From an uncultured Flavobacteriales bacterium (GTDB taxonomy: Bacteria > Bacteroidota > Bacteroidia > CAIKAF01), in assembly GCA_937925455.1 (NCBI GenBank), contig CALEWF010000082.1, positions 1 through 10,301 on the forward strand: a DNA stretch of 10,301 bases, read 5' to 3'. The notes under the pieces were generated by a model, which was given only the letters and a program-made list of their open reading frames with translations, searched no databases and was not told where the DNA came from. This document shows, piece by piece, positions 1 through 6,579 of the stretch (position 1 is the first letter of the stretch; each line of letters starts with the position of its first letter). Made by a program: the position numbers and the translations under genes.

Positions 1-127
1 AAAGCCCACAGGGGCGAAGCCCACAGGGCACGGGGTAGCGGGGCTGAGGGCACGAAGACACCGCTACCCCGATGCCCTGTGTGGCTGAGCCCCGAGGACG
101 TGGAACGGACAGCCGCCTAAAGCAGCC
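1..127. repeat. GC-rich structured interspersed repeat, copy A
   Basis: This aligns without gaps to 10143-10269 in the same orientation, with 121 of 127 bases identical (differences at 8, 100, 103, 108, 117 and 119). The first 99 bases differ at one position only. Bases 22-41 pair with 61-81 in a 20-bp stem, made of an 11-bp perfect block (31-41 with 61-71) and a 9-bp block (22-30 with 73-81), with one bulged A at 72. Bases 19-21 can add pairs with 83-85 past a bulged T at 82. The loop is 19 nt (42-60). A 12-nt word, AAGCCCACAGGG, occurs twice in tandem (2-13 and 17-28), so the left arm of the stem is partly duplicated. The element is far richer in GC than its surroundings and encodes no convincing protein. 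It begins at the window edge, so its true left end is unknown. Its 3' end is 42 nt beyond the stop of the small minus-strand gene, so the hairpin could also act as that gene's terminator. Confidence 0.93.
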
Positions 128-169
128 TAATCTTTCTAAAAATTTAATCCGAATTGAAAGGAAAATTTT

Positions 170-337
170 TTACGCAATTTCAACTTTAACAACTTGCTTG
201 GTTTGAGGAATAATGCGAAGTATAAATCGAGTTAACTTGCCATTTACATAGCCAACATAGGTGTTTTCGCCCGCCATGGTAGCTAAATGATTTGGAAAAT
301 CGGTGGTATATGATTCATTTTTTATCACAAACTTCAT
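170..337 (-). CDS. Small hypothetical protein, 55 aa
   Basis: I do not recognise the family. The minus strand has an uninterrupted 55-codon frame from ATG (335-337) to TAA (170-172). The protein begins MKFVIKNESYTTDF and ends QVVKVEIA. Alternating hydrophobic and charged residues near both ends suggest a small beta-rich soluble protein, with a G/Y-rich middle (AGENTYVGYVNGK). It has no signal peptide, membrane segment or cysteine. The start is chosen because AGAGGA (341-346, minus strand) lies 3 nt upstream, a much better ribosome binding site than any other gene here has. An overlapping ATG 4 nt upstream is in another frame and stops after eight codons. Codon choice (GAA, ACC, GGC, GTT) resembles the neighbouring genes. 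It is divergent from the YraN-family gene and is followed by repeat copy A. It could be the remnant of a longer gene, but the clean start and stop favour an intact small gene. Confidence 0.68.
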   Translation of the reverse strand: MKFVIKNESYTTDFPNHLATMAGENTYVGYVNGKLTRFILRIIPQTKQVVKVEIA

Positions 338-340
338 TCA

Positions 341-346
341 TCCTCT
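341..346 (-). promoter_or_regulatory. Shine-Dalgarno site of the 55-aa gene
   Basis: The minus strand reads AGAGGA and then TGA before the ATG at 337-335. The spacing is short (3-4 nt), but this is the only clear Shine-Dalgarno match at a start codon in the window, and it decides the start of this small gene. The rest of the divergent gap to 462 is AT-rich and shows no clear TAnnTTTG element on either strand. Confidence 0.5.
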
Positions 347-462
347 TTTATTAGACTTGCAAGCTAATTATTTCGTTGCATGATTTTTTAAATAATAACT
401 TCACAACAATAGTAATTTCAAAAATGATGAAAAAGTTAAGGGTTTTAAACTAATTTAACACC

Positions 463-822
463 ATGAAACACCATTTGAAAACCGGTAAAAAAGGAGAATT
501 GCTGGCTGTAAAATATTTGGTAAAGTTGGGCTATACCATCCTGCATACCAACTGGCGATTTCGGCGTTTCGAAGTAGATATAATAGCTCAAATGGGCCAG
601 GAGCTGGTGTTTGTGGAAGTAAAAACAAGAAATAATACATCCTGCGGAATGCCTTATGAATCGGTAGATGACCGCAAACGAGAATTACTTTTGCAAGCGG
701 CAGAAGCATTTCTCGAAGAGAATGAGTTGGAACTGGAAGTTCGGTTTGACATCATTTCTATCTTAATAAATAGTAATAACTATGAAATAGAACATATTCC
801 ATCCGCTTTTTCCGGATTTTGA
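463..822 (+). CDS. YraN/UPF0102 family endonuclease-fold protein
   Basis: This 119-residue protein has the usual length for the YraN (UPF0102) family, which has a PD-(D/E)XK nuclease-like fold related to archaeal Holliday-junction resolvases. The cellular role is not established. The family signature is visible: GE at residues 11-12 followed by a helix (LLAVKYLVKLGY), then E37-V-D39 after the basic WRFRRF stretch, then the strand with E52-V-K54 in FVEVKTR. E12, D39, E52 and K54 are the expected metal-binding and catalytic positions, and all are present. It starts at ATG 463 with no Shine-Dalgarno sequence, as is usual in this phylum. An antisense frame over the same region is a shadow. The pseudouridine synthase gene starts 27 nt after its stop but has its own promoter element in the gap, so co-transcription is possible but not required. 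Confidence 0.93.
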   Translation: MKHHLKTGKKGELLAVKYLVKLGYTILHTNWRFRRFEVDIIAQMGQELVFVEVKTRNNTSCGMPYESVDDRKRELLLQAAEAFLEENELELEVRFDIISILINSNNYEIEHIPSAFSGF

Positions 823-825
823 ATG

Positions 826-833
826 TACCTTTG
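826..833 (+). promoter_or_regulatory. Bacteroidota -7 element before the pseudouridine synthase gene
   Basis: TACCTTTG matches TAnnTTTG exactly and begins 3 nt after the yraN stop codon. A start site a few bases downstream would give a leader of roughly 10 nt before the ATG at 850. No clear TTTG -33 box is at the expected spacing; a run of T at 807-811 is the nearest candidate. Confidence 0.6.
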
Positions 834-849
834 TAGCTAATTCATAATC

Positions 850-1866
850 ATGATGAGAAATCAGCGTAAAGGAGCAGCAAAATCTGCCAGACAAAAATCT
901 TCTTCAAGAAAAAACTTAAAAGCTTCAATCTCTTCCCAACGATTTTCATCTTCTAATCTTAAAGAAAAAACGTCTGCTGATAAGAGAAGAAAAAGCATTC
1001 GAACGGAGGTTCGTGAAGACTTTTCCAGCCGTTCAGGTTCAAGAAAAAAATTTTCTGACGAAAAAAGCAATGAAAAATCGTTAAAAAGGAAAGATTTTCC
1101 CAAAAAAAGCATTAAATCATATAAAACTGCCAGGAAAAAAGAAGTTGATAAAAAAGAAGGAGAAGGCATACGACTTAATAAATTTATTGCCAACGCCGGG
1201 ATTTGTTCGCGACGCGAAGCAGATACGTACATTCAAACCGGTGTGGTAACCGTAAACGGAGTAACCATTACCGAACTAGGGTATAAAATAAAACCGGGTG
1301 ACCGGGTAATGTTTGGCGGCAAGCCAGTGATTGGAGAAAAACCGGTGTATATTCTACTCAATAAACCCAAAGACTATATTACTACCTCCAAAGACCCGCA
1401 AAACAGACGTACCGTTTTTGACCTGATTTCTGGAGTAAAAGAGCGTGTTTTTGCTGTAGGCAGGCTGGATAGAAATACCACCGGATTATTGCTGCTAACC
1501 AACGATGGAGAATTGGCAGATAAGCTTATGCATCCGAGAAAAAAAGTGGTAAAAATTTATCATGTGGAATTAGACCGAAAATTCACCCATGCCCATTTAG
1601 AGCAAATGAGAGAAGGGCTTACGCTGGAGGATGGCTTTTTTAAACCGGATGATGTTTCGTTTGTAGAAGGCATGGATAAAAAACATGTAGGTATTGAAAT
1701 TCACTCCGGCAAAAACCGTATCGTTCGAAGACTATTTGAACATCTGGGATACAAAGTAGTGAAATTAGACCGGGTGTTGTATGCCGGACTTACCAAAAAA
1801 GGGCTCCCCAGAGGCGCATGGCGCTACCTAGAACCTCGTGAGGTTGGAATGTTAAAAATGTTATAA
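850..1866 (+). CDS. RsuA/RluB-type 23S/16S rRNA pseudouridine synthase with basic N-terminal extension
   Basis: This enzyme isomerises a specific rRNA uridine to pseudouridine. After about 105 residues of low-complexity Lys/Ser/Arg-rich sequence comes an S4 RNA-binding domain (about 107-160: RLNKFIANAGICSRREAD through GDRVMFGG). The catalytic domain follows: YILLNKPKDY (about 167-176), then GRLDRNTTGLLLLTNDG (204-220), where D207 is the catalytic aspartate. KNRIVRRLFEHLGYKVVKLDR near the C-terminus is the other conserved family block. At 338 residues it is about 100 longer than the minimal E. coli RsuA, almost entirely because of the tail. The sequence fits RluB (23S helix 89), RluF or RsuA, and I cannot choose between them. 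Translation is assumed to start at 850; a second ATG follows at once at 853. Confidence 0.94.
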   Translation: MMRNQRKGAAKSARQKSSSRKNLKASISSQRFSSSNLKEKTSADKRRKSIRTEVREDFSSRSGSRKKFSDEKSNEKSLKRKDFPKKSIKSYKTARKKEVDKKEGEGIRLNKFIANAGICSRREADTYIQTGVVTVNGVTITELGYKIKPGDRVMFGGKPVIGEKPVYILLNKPKDYITTSKDPQNRRTVFDLISGVKERVFAVGRLDRNTTGLLLLTNDGELADKLMHPRKKVVKIYHVELDRKFTHAHLEQMREGLTLEDGFFKPDDVSFVEGMDKKHVGIEIHSGKNRIVRRLFEHLGYKVVKLDRVLYAGLTKKGLPRGAWRYLEPREVGMLKML

Positions 1867-1899
1867 CTTATCATTCTGTTCATCTACCGTTGGATAATA

Positions 1900-1907
1900 T
1901 AAATTTG
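1900..1907 (+). promoter_or_regulatory. Bacteroidota -7 element before the GH3 gene
   Basis: TAAATTTG matches TAnnTTTG exactly, 37 nt before the ATG at 1945, giving a predicted leader of about 30 nt. There is no convincing -33 TTTG. The 78-nt gap from 1867 shows no hairpin terminator for the upstream gene. Confidence 0.55.
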
Positions 1908-1944
1908 ATTACTCAATTTAAGTTGGAAAATTGAATGCACTACT

Positions 1945-3495
1945 ATGGAAATACTGGGAACAATAATTAAGCGTGCCATCGCACTTCAAAATACCGTAAG
2001 TAAGGTACGGCCCAAAGCTTCGCCGGCGGCTCAGCAACGTAAAACCTTGCTCAAGTTGCTTACCAAAGCCCGCTACACACAGTTTGGCCAGGAATATGAA
2101 TTTGATTCAATACTAATAGCCAAAAACCCGGAAAAGCTTTTTCAACGTTCCGTTCCGGTTTACGATTACAATAAATTATTTGACGAGTGGTGGCATAAAA
2201 CGCTCAAAGGAGAAAGAGACGTATGTTGGCCGGGTAAAATCAAGTATTTTGCATTAAGTTCCGGCACTTCTGGCTCAGCCAGTAAATACATTCCGGTAAC
2301 TTCTTCCATGATTAAATCTATGCGAAAAACTGGCCTTCGACAAATCGTTTCGTTAGTAAACTATGGATTTCCGGAAGAGTTTTTCAGTAAAGGTGTATTG
2401 GTTCTTGGTGGTTCAACCGATTTGCAAAACATGGGGAATTATTATCAGGGAGATTTAAGTGGAATTAACCAAGCCAAAATGCCGTTTTGGAGTCAGCCAT
2501 TCTACAAACCCGGGAAAGCCATTGCCCGCCATCGGGACTGGAACCTGAAAATTGATGAAATAGCCCGCAATGCCCCCAAGTGGGACATTGTGATGATTAC
2601 GGGAATTCCGGCGTGGAACCAATTAGTTCTGGAACGAATCATCGAAATGCATAAGCTGAATAACATCCATGAAATATGGCCTAACCTTGAAGTATTTATA
2701 TACGGAGGCGTGGCTTTTGAACCTTACCGCAAAGGATTTGAAAAACTGCTGGGTAAGCCCATTCATTATGTAGAAACCTATCTTGCTTCCGAAGGATTTA
2801 TTGCTTATCAAAGCAGAAAAGACATCAAAGGCATGGAGCTAGTGTTAGACAATGGCATTTTTATGGAATTTGTTCCATTTAATGAGAAGAATTTTCATCC
2901 GGACGGAACCATCAAAGAACATCCGGAAGCCTTGCTAATCAACCAAGTGCAAGAAGGAGTGGATTATGCATTATTGCTTTCAACCAATGCAGGAGCCTGG
3001 CGATACCTGATTGGAGACACCATTCGATTTACATCACTGGAACATAGTGAAATTGTTATTACCGGCAGAACCAAACATTTTCTTAGCCTTTGCGGAGAAC
3101 ACCTTTCTACCGATAATATGAACAATGCCATTGAAAAACTCAGCGATTATTTCAATGTACCCATCAAAGAGTTTACCGTGGCAGGAATTCCTGTGGGAAC
3201 ATTGTTTGGACATAAATGGTATATCGGAATTGACGAACAACATATAAGTGCTGCTCAAGTTGCTGAAAAGCTTGACAATTTTTTAAAAGAACTTAACGAC
3301 GATTATGCGGTAGAAAGAAATCATGCACTGAAAGAAATCCAGGTTGAACTCATACCCACCCAGTATTTTTACGACTGGATGGCCATGAAAGGGAAATTAG
3401 GAGCACAAAATAAATTTCCCAGAGTGCTACAAAAAGAAGCCTTTAAAGAATGGGAAGATTTTGTGGCAACCAAAAAAGGAATTCACGTAGTGTAA
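1945..3495 (+). CDS. GH3 family acyl-adenylating protein (GH3 auxin-responsive promoter family)
   Basis: GH3 enzymes belong to the ANL adenylating superfamily. Plant members adenylate auxin, jasmonate or benzoate-type acids and join them to amino acids. Bacterial homologues are widespread in Bacteroidota, and their substrate is generally unknown. The three ATP-binding motifs are visible in order: a phosphate loop, SSGTSG at 105-110 within ALSSGTSGSASKYIPVT; YLASEGF at 279-285; and YLIGDTIRF at 354-362, with D358 as the expected ribose-binding aspartate. GRTKHFLSLCGEHLS (374-388) is the hinge before the smaller C-terminal domain. The length of 516 residues is normal for bacterial GH3. There is no signal peptide, so it should be cytosolic. 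It has its own promoter element and a hairpin terminator over its stop codon, so it is probably monocistronic. The family call is firm; the substrate is unknown. Confidence 0.94.
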   Translation: MEILGTIIKRAIALQNTVSKVRPKASPAAQQRKTLLKLLTKARYTQFGQEYEFDSILIAKNPEKLFQRSVPVYDYNKLFDEWWHKTLKGERDVCWPGKIKYFALSSGTSGSASKYIPVTSSMIKSMRKTGLRQIVSLVNYGFPEEFFSKGVLVLGGSTDLQNMGNYYQGDLSGINQAKMPFWSQPFYKPGKAIARHRDWNLKIDEIARNAPKWDIVMITGIPAWNQLVLERIIEMHKLNNIHEIWPNLEVFIYGGVAFEPYRKGFEKLLGKPIHYVETYLASEGFIAYQSRKDIKGMELVLDNGIFMEFVPFNEKNFHPDGTIKEHPEALLINQVQEGVDYALLLSTNAGAWRYLIGDTIRFTSLEHSEIVITGRTKHFLSLCGEHLSTDNMNNAIEKLSDYFNVPIKEFTVAGIPVGTLFGHKWYIGIDEQHISAAQVAEKLDNFLKELNDDYAVERNHALKEIQVELIPTQYFYDWMAMKGKLGAQNKFPRVLQKEAFKEWEDFVATKKGIHVV

Positions 3496-3522
3496 ATACT
3501 ACGTCTTTTGTTTTTTCTTTTT
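3485..3522. terminator. Bidirectional terminator overlapping two convergent stop codons
   Basis: ACGTAGT (3485-3491) and ACTACGT (3498-3504) form a perfect 7-bp stem with a 6-nt loop. A T-rich tract follows on the plus strand (3505-3522, mostly T). On the minus strand the same hairpin is followed after a few bases by six T residues within 3474-3482. The GH3 stop (3493-3495) lies in the loop and the opposing gene's stop (3499-3501) in the right arm, so one structure can end both transcripts. The stem is short and AT-containing, so its strength is uncertain. Confidence 0.6.
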
Positions 3523-4761
3523 GGCTGCGGGAAACAGAATGTTGTTTAAAATCAAGCGATAACCGGGAGAATTAGGATGCAGGGCAAGTTCTGTTGGCGG
3601 GTCTCCAACTAAGTGCTGGTAGTCTTCCGGATCGTGGCCTCCATAAAATGTCCAAAAACCTTTTCCATATTCTCCATGAATATAACGAGCTTCATTCGCT
3701 GAACGATTTTCACCCATAATCACCACACTTTTTTTCAGAGTGTTGAGATTGAACGCAGTGGTTTGTCCCATAAACCCACGAATTACCGTTTCATGGTTTT
3801 GAGTAAGTAAGGTTGGAATAATATCGGCCTTGGCCGAAAATTCAAACAAGGTAAAATAATCCATGTTTTTGGGAACATTCCTTAGGTTGGTATTGTCAAT
3901 GTTTGAATATTCGTATTCATACGGATTACGGCTGATAGTAAAATTGGTAAATGCAAATGTTTTAGAAAAATCGAGTTTTTGTTGGGCATTCGGGTCCATT
4001 CCGTCACCATCAAACACCGCATCGCATATATCCACCCCTTCGGCTGCTAACGCAATATCGTAGGTATCAGTAGCAGAACACATAGCAAATAAATATCCGC
4101 CACCAGCCGTAAAATCCCTGATTTTTAAAGCTACGGCCAATTTAAGTTGCGACACTTTATTAAAACCTAATTTACGCGCCAAAGCTTCACTAGAACGAAC
4201 CTGCTCAATGTACCAGTCAGCATTGCGGTAAGCTGCCCAAAATTTTCCATATTGCCCGGTAAAATCTTCATGATGCAGGTGAAGCCAGTCATACAGCAGC
4301 AACTTCCCGGATAAAACTTCTTCATCATACACCACATCGTAAGGTATTTCAGCATAGGTAAGTACCAGAGTAACTGCATCATCCCAAGGCTGCATACCCG
4401 GAGGTGAATACACCGCTATTTTAGGTGCTTTTTCAAGTTTAACGGCATCCATATTCACATTGGGGTCGCTAAGTTCTGTAATGATAGCTGTTGATTGCGC
4501 ATCGGTAATTAACTGATAGCTTACCCCACGAATTACACACTCTGTTTCAAATTCTTTGGAGTGTTTAAACATGAATGAACCTCCCCGATAATTCACTAGC
4601 CAATAAGTCTCCACTTCAAATCCAAGCACCCAGTAAGCCAATCCATAAGCCTTGAGATGATTGGCCTGAGTATTATCCATAGGAATAAACATATAAGTAG
4701 CGTGGAGCCTGTAGCTCATAAACAACAAAACACTCAATATCCCGAATCGCTTCATGGTCAT
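3499..4761 (-). CDS. Secreted GATase/ThuA-like protein of unknown function (often mislabelled asparagine synthetase B)
   Basis: I recognise this as a conserved Bacteroidota family that databases often call 'asparagine synthetase B'. The label is not supported here: the mature protein has no N-terminal Cys nucleophile of a class II glutaminase and no SGGxDS-type PP-loop. Residues 1-21 look like a signal peptide (MKR, hydrophobic FGILSVLLFMSY, probable cleavage after LHA), so it is likely periplasmic. A mature N-terminal block (IPMDNTQANHLKAYGLAYW) and DWLHLHHEDFTGQYG (158-172) look like conserved family blocks. GGGYLFAMCSATDTYD (220-235, with C228) and YGGHDPEDY (373-381) recall a class I glutamine amidotransferase-like or ThuA-like fold. 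That fold assignment is my inference. It starts 15 nt after the dnaB stop and is probably co-transcribed with it. ATG 4761 is used; ATG 4755 is equally plausible. The C-terminal KKKKQKT is encoded by the opposing terminator's T tract. Confidence 0.82.
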   Translation of the reverse strand: MTMKRFGILSVLLFMSYRLHATYMFIPMDNTQANHLKAYGLAYWVLGFEVETYWLVNYRGGSFMFKHSKEFETECVIRGVSYQLITDAQSTAIITELSDPNVNMDAVKLEKAPKIAVYSPPGMQPWDDAVTLVLTYAEIPYDVVYDEEVLSGKLLLYDWLHLHHEDFTGQYGKFWAAYRNADWYIEQVRSSEALARKLGFNKVSQLKLAVALKIRDFTAGGGYLFAMCSATDTYDIALAAEGVDICDAVFDGDGMDPNAQQKLDFSKTFAFTNFTISRNPYEYEYSNIDNTNLRNVPKNMDYFTLFEFSAKADIIPTLLTQNHETVIRGFMGQTTAFNLNTLKKSVVIMGENRSANEARYIHGEYGKGFWTFYGGHDPEDYQHLVGDPPTELALHPNSPGYRLILNNILFPAAKKKKQKT

Positions 4762-4776
4762 GAATAAAATTTGGAT

Positions 4777-6303
4777 TTAAAACGGCGGTTCATCATCCGA
4801 AATTGCATTGTCCCAGTTTTTAGAAGGCAAGGTTTTAATGGCTATTTCCCGATCAATCTCAATATCAGGAGGTGTATAATTATTCCCAAATCCTGCTTTA
4901 TCTAAGTTGATGAACTTAGTTTGAGACCCAATAAAGCCTAAGGTAACATCACGGGTTTGACCATGACGGTTTTTAGCAATAATAATTTGTGCTATACCTT
5001 TTAAACTATCGCCATTTTCGTCATGCTCAATGCCATAATATTCCGGGCGATAGATAAAACACACCATGTCGGCATCTTGCTCAATGGCACCAGATTCACG
5101 CAGGTCAGATAATTGCGGTCGTTTATCCCCCCCCCGGTCTTCCACCTTACGACTTAACTGCGATAAGGCAATGATAGGAATTCTCAGCTCCTTGGCTACT
5201 GATTTAAGGGTTCTCGAAATCAAACTAATTTCCTGTTCACGCATACCCCGAGTTTCAGCGCTTCCCCGCATCAACTGTAAATAGTCAATGACAATCAACC
5301 CCACTTTGTGATGCTGGTGCAAACGTCGGGCAATGGCACGGAATTCAAAAACAGTAATCCCCGGTGTATCATTAATAAATATGGGAGCTTCAGCCAGCTT
5401 ATTCAAGTTGGCATGCAGGGCTTCCCATTCGTCCGGACGAAGGTTTCCTTTTTTTATTTTATCGGAATCAATATTGGTTTCAGCCGAAATCAAACGGTTT
5501 ACCAATTCAATAGCTTCCATCTCCAAAGAAAATATTGCTACCGGTACTCCATAATCTATGGCAGCATTTCGAGCCATAGACAAGGCGAATGCTGTTTTTC
5601 CCATCCCCGGCCTTGCAGCAACAATAATCAAGTTAGAATTTTGCCAACCGGATGTAACCTTGTCTAAATCATCAAAACCGGAAGGCACACCCCGACTCTT
5701 ATTTTCATTTTTCGATGCATCTTCCATTTGTTTAATGGCATCCCTAACCAGGTCGCTCATCTTCATGCTGCCCCGGTTTAGGTTTCCCTGTGCTACCTCA
5801 AACAGACCCTGCTCCGCTTTATCCAGTACATCAAATACATCGGTAGTTTCTTCAAACGATTCGGTAATTACTTCACTGGAAATTCGAATTAATTCTCGTT
5901 TCAGGAATTTTTCAACCAAAATTTTGCAATGAAACTCAATATTGGCTGCTGAACCCACTCTGCTCGTTAGCGATGCAATATAGTAAGGTCCACCTACAAG
6001 TTCTAACTGCCCTTTTTCTTTTAATTCCTGGGTAACCGTTAGAATATCTATCGGCTCTGATTTTTGAAATAAACATTGAATAGCCTGAAAAATGATTTGA
6101 TGAATCGGCTTGTAAAAAATTTCTGGTTTCAAAATGTCAATCACCGCCGTATATGCATCTTTTTCAAGCATGATAGCCCCCAGCACGGCCTCTTCTAATT
6201 CAAGGGCCTGAGGCGGTATTTTCCCAAAATCGAGCGCTGGGTTTACCGAAGCCGGCTTACGCGTTTTGGTTGCTTTTTCTATTACTGATTTAATTTCTTC
6301 CAT
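4777..6303 (-). CDS. dnaB: Replicative DNA helicase DnaB
   Basis: This is the hexameric helicase that unwinds DNA ahead of the replisome. The N-terminal primase-interacting domain spans about 30-130 (from PPQALELEEAVLGAIMLEKDA). The RecA-like domain begins near 205 (GVPSGFDDLDKVTSGW). Walker A is RPGMGKTA (231-238, K236), the catalytic glutamate is in FSLEM (E261), Walker B is LIVIDYLQLM (336-345), and SQLSRKVEDR (381-390) with AKNRHGQT downstream completes the set. At 508 residues it has family length with no intein. The N-terminal start fits other Bacteroidota DnaB proteins, which carry a short divergent leader before PPQA. A perfect -7 element ends only 7 nt before the ATG, implying a leaderless or nearly leaderless mRNA. 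A run of nine G (plus-strand C at 5127-5135) encodes R-G-G-D near residue 390. It leads the secreted-protein gene. Confidence 0.98.
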   Translation of the reverse strand: MEEIKSVIEKATKTRKPASVNPALDFGKIPPQALELEEAVLGAIMLEKDAYTAVIDILKPEIFYKPIHQIIFQAIQCLFQKSEPIDILTVTQELKEKGQLELVGGPYYIASLTSRVGSAANIEFHCKILVEKFLKRELIRISSEVITESFEETTDVFDVLDKAEQGLFEVAQGNLNRGSMKMSDLVRDAIKQMEDASKNENKSRGVPSGFDDLDKVTSGWQNSNLIIVAARPGMGKTAFALSMARNAAIDYGVPVAIFSLEMEAIELVNRLISAETNIDSDKIKKGNLRPDEWEALHANLNKLAEAPIFINDTPGITVFEFRAIARRLHQHHKVGLIVIDYLQLMRGSAETRGMREQEISLISRTLKSVAKELRIPIIALSQLSRKVEDRGGDKRPQLSDLRESGAIEQDADMVCFIYRPEYYGIEHDENGDSLKGIAQIIIAKNRHGQTRDVTLGFIGSQTKFINLDKAGFGNNYTPPDIEIDREIAIKTLPSKNWDNAISDDEPPF

Positions 6304-6310
6304 AGTGTTA

Positions 6311-6318
6311 CAAAGGTA
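6311..6318 (-). promoter_or_regulatory. -7 element of the dnaB promoter
   Basis: On the minus strand this reads TACCTTTG, an exact TAnnTTTG match. Seven bases (TAACACT) separate it from the dnaB ATG, so transcription should start at or within a few bases of the start codon. The -33 region has at best a partial TTTG match. The rest of the 276-bp divergent gap (6304-6579) is AT-rich and holds no credible gene. Confidence 0.68.
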
Positions 6319-6545
6319 ATTTATTCTTGGCTTGTCTCACAGAAGATTATTAACCATGAACAGCCCTGATTGGTGAATATTTTATTGAAAATTTAATCTC
6401 ATGATGGATTTTATTAACAGAGGTTGAAATATTTAGTCGAAGTTATCTCAACTTGGGCCAATGAAAAAAAATGCTCAAAACGTTGTATTATCGGTTGAAA
6501 TGTAAATTAAAAAGCAAACTGCCATTATCATATATTAACTCTTGT

Positions 6546-6553
6546 TAACTTTG
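6546..6553 (+). promoter_or_regulatory. -7 element of the biotin carrier gene
   Basis: TAACTTTG matches TAnnTTTG exactly, 27 nt before the GTG start at 6580. It supports that start, because transcription from here would exclude much longer N-terminal extensions. No clear -33 TTTG is present. Confidence 0.6.
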
Positions 6554-6579
6554 GGGCAAATATCAAGTATCAAGAATCT

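Noticed and set aside
861..1232. Long antisense frame over the pseudouridine synthase tail
   Set aside because: It mirrors the Lys/Ser-rich low-complexity stretch, which gives Phe/Leu/Ser on the opposite strand. The sense gene has clear domains.
5066..5932. Several plus-strand frames opposite dnaB
   Set aside because: They are shadows of a certain gene, with Ser/Cys-rich translations and no ribosome binding site or promoter.
4777..6303. Possible intein in DnaB, a common intein host
   Set aside because: The protein has normal length and its Walker A, Walker B and SQLSR motifs are contiguous without insertion.
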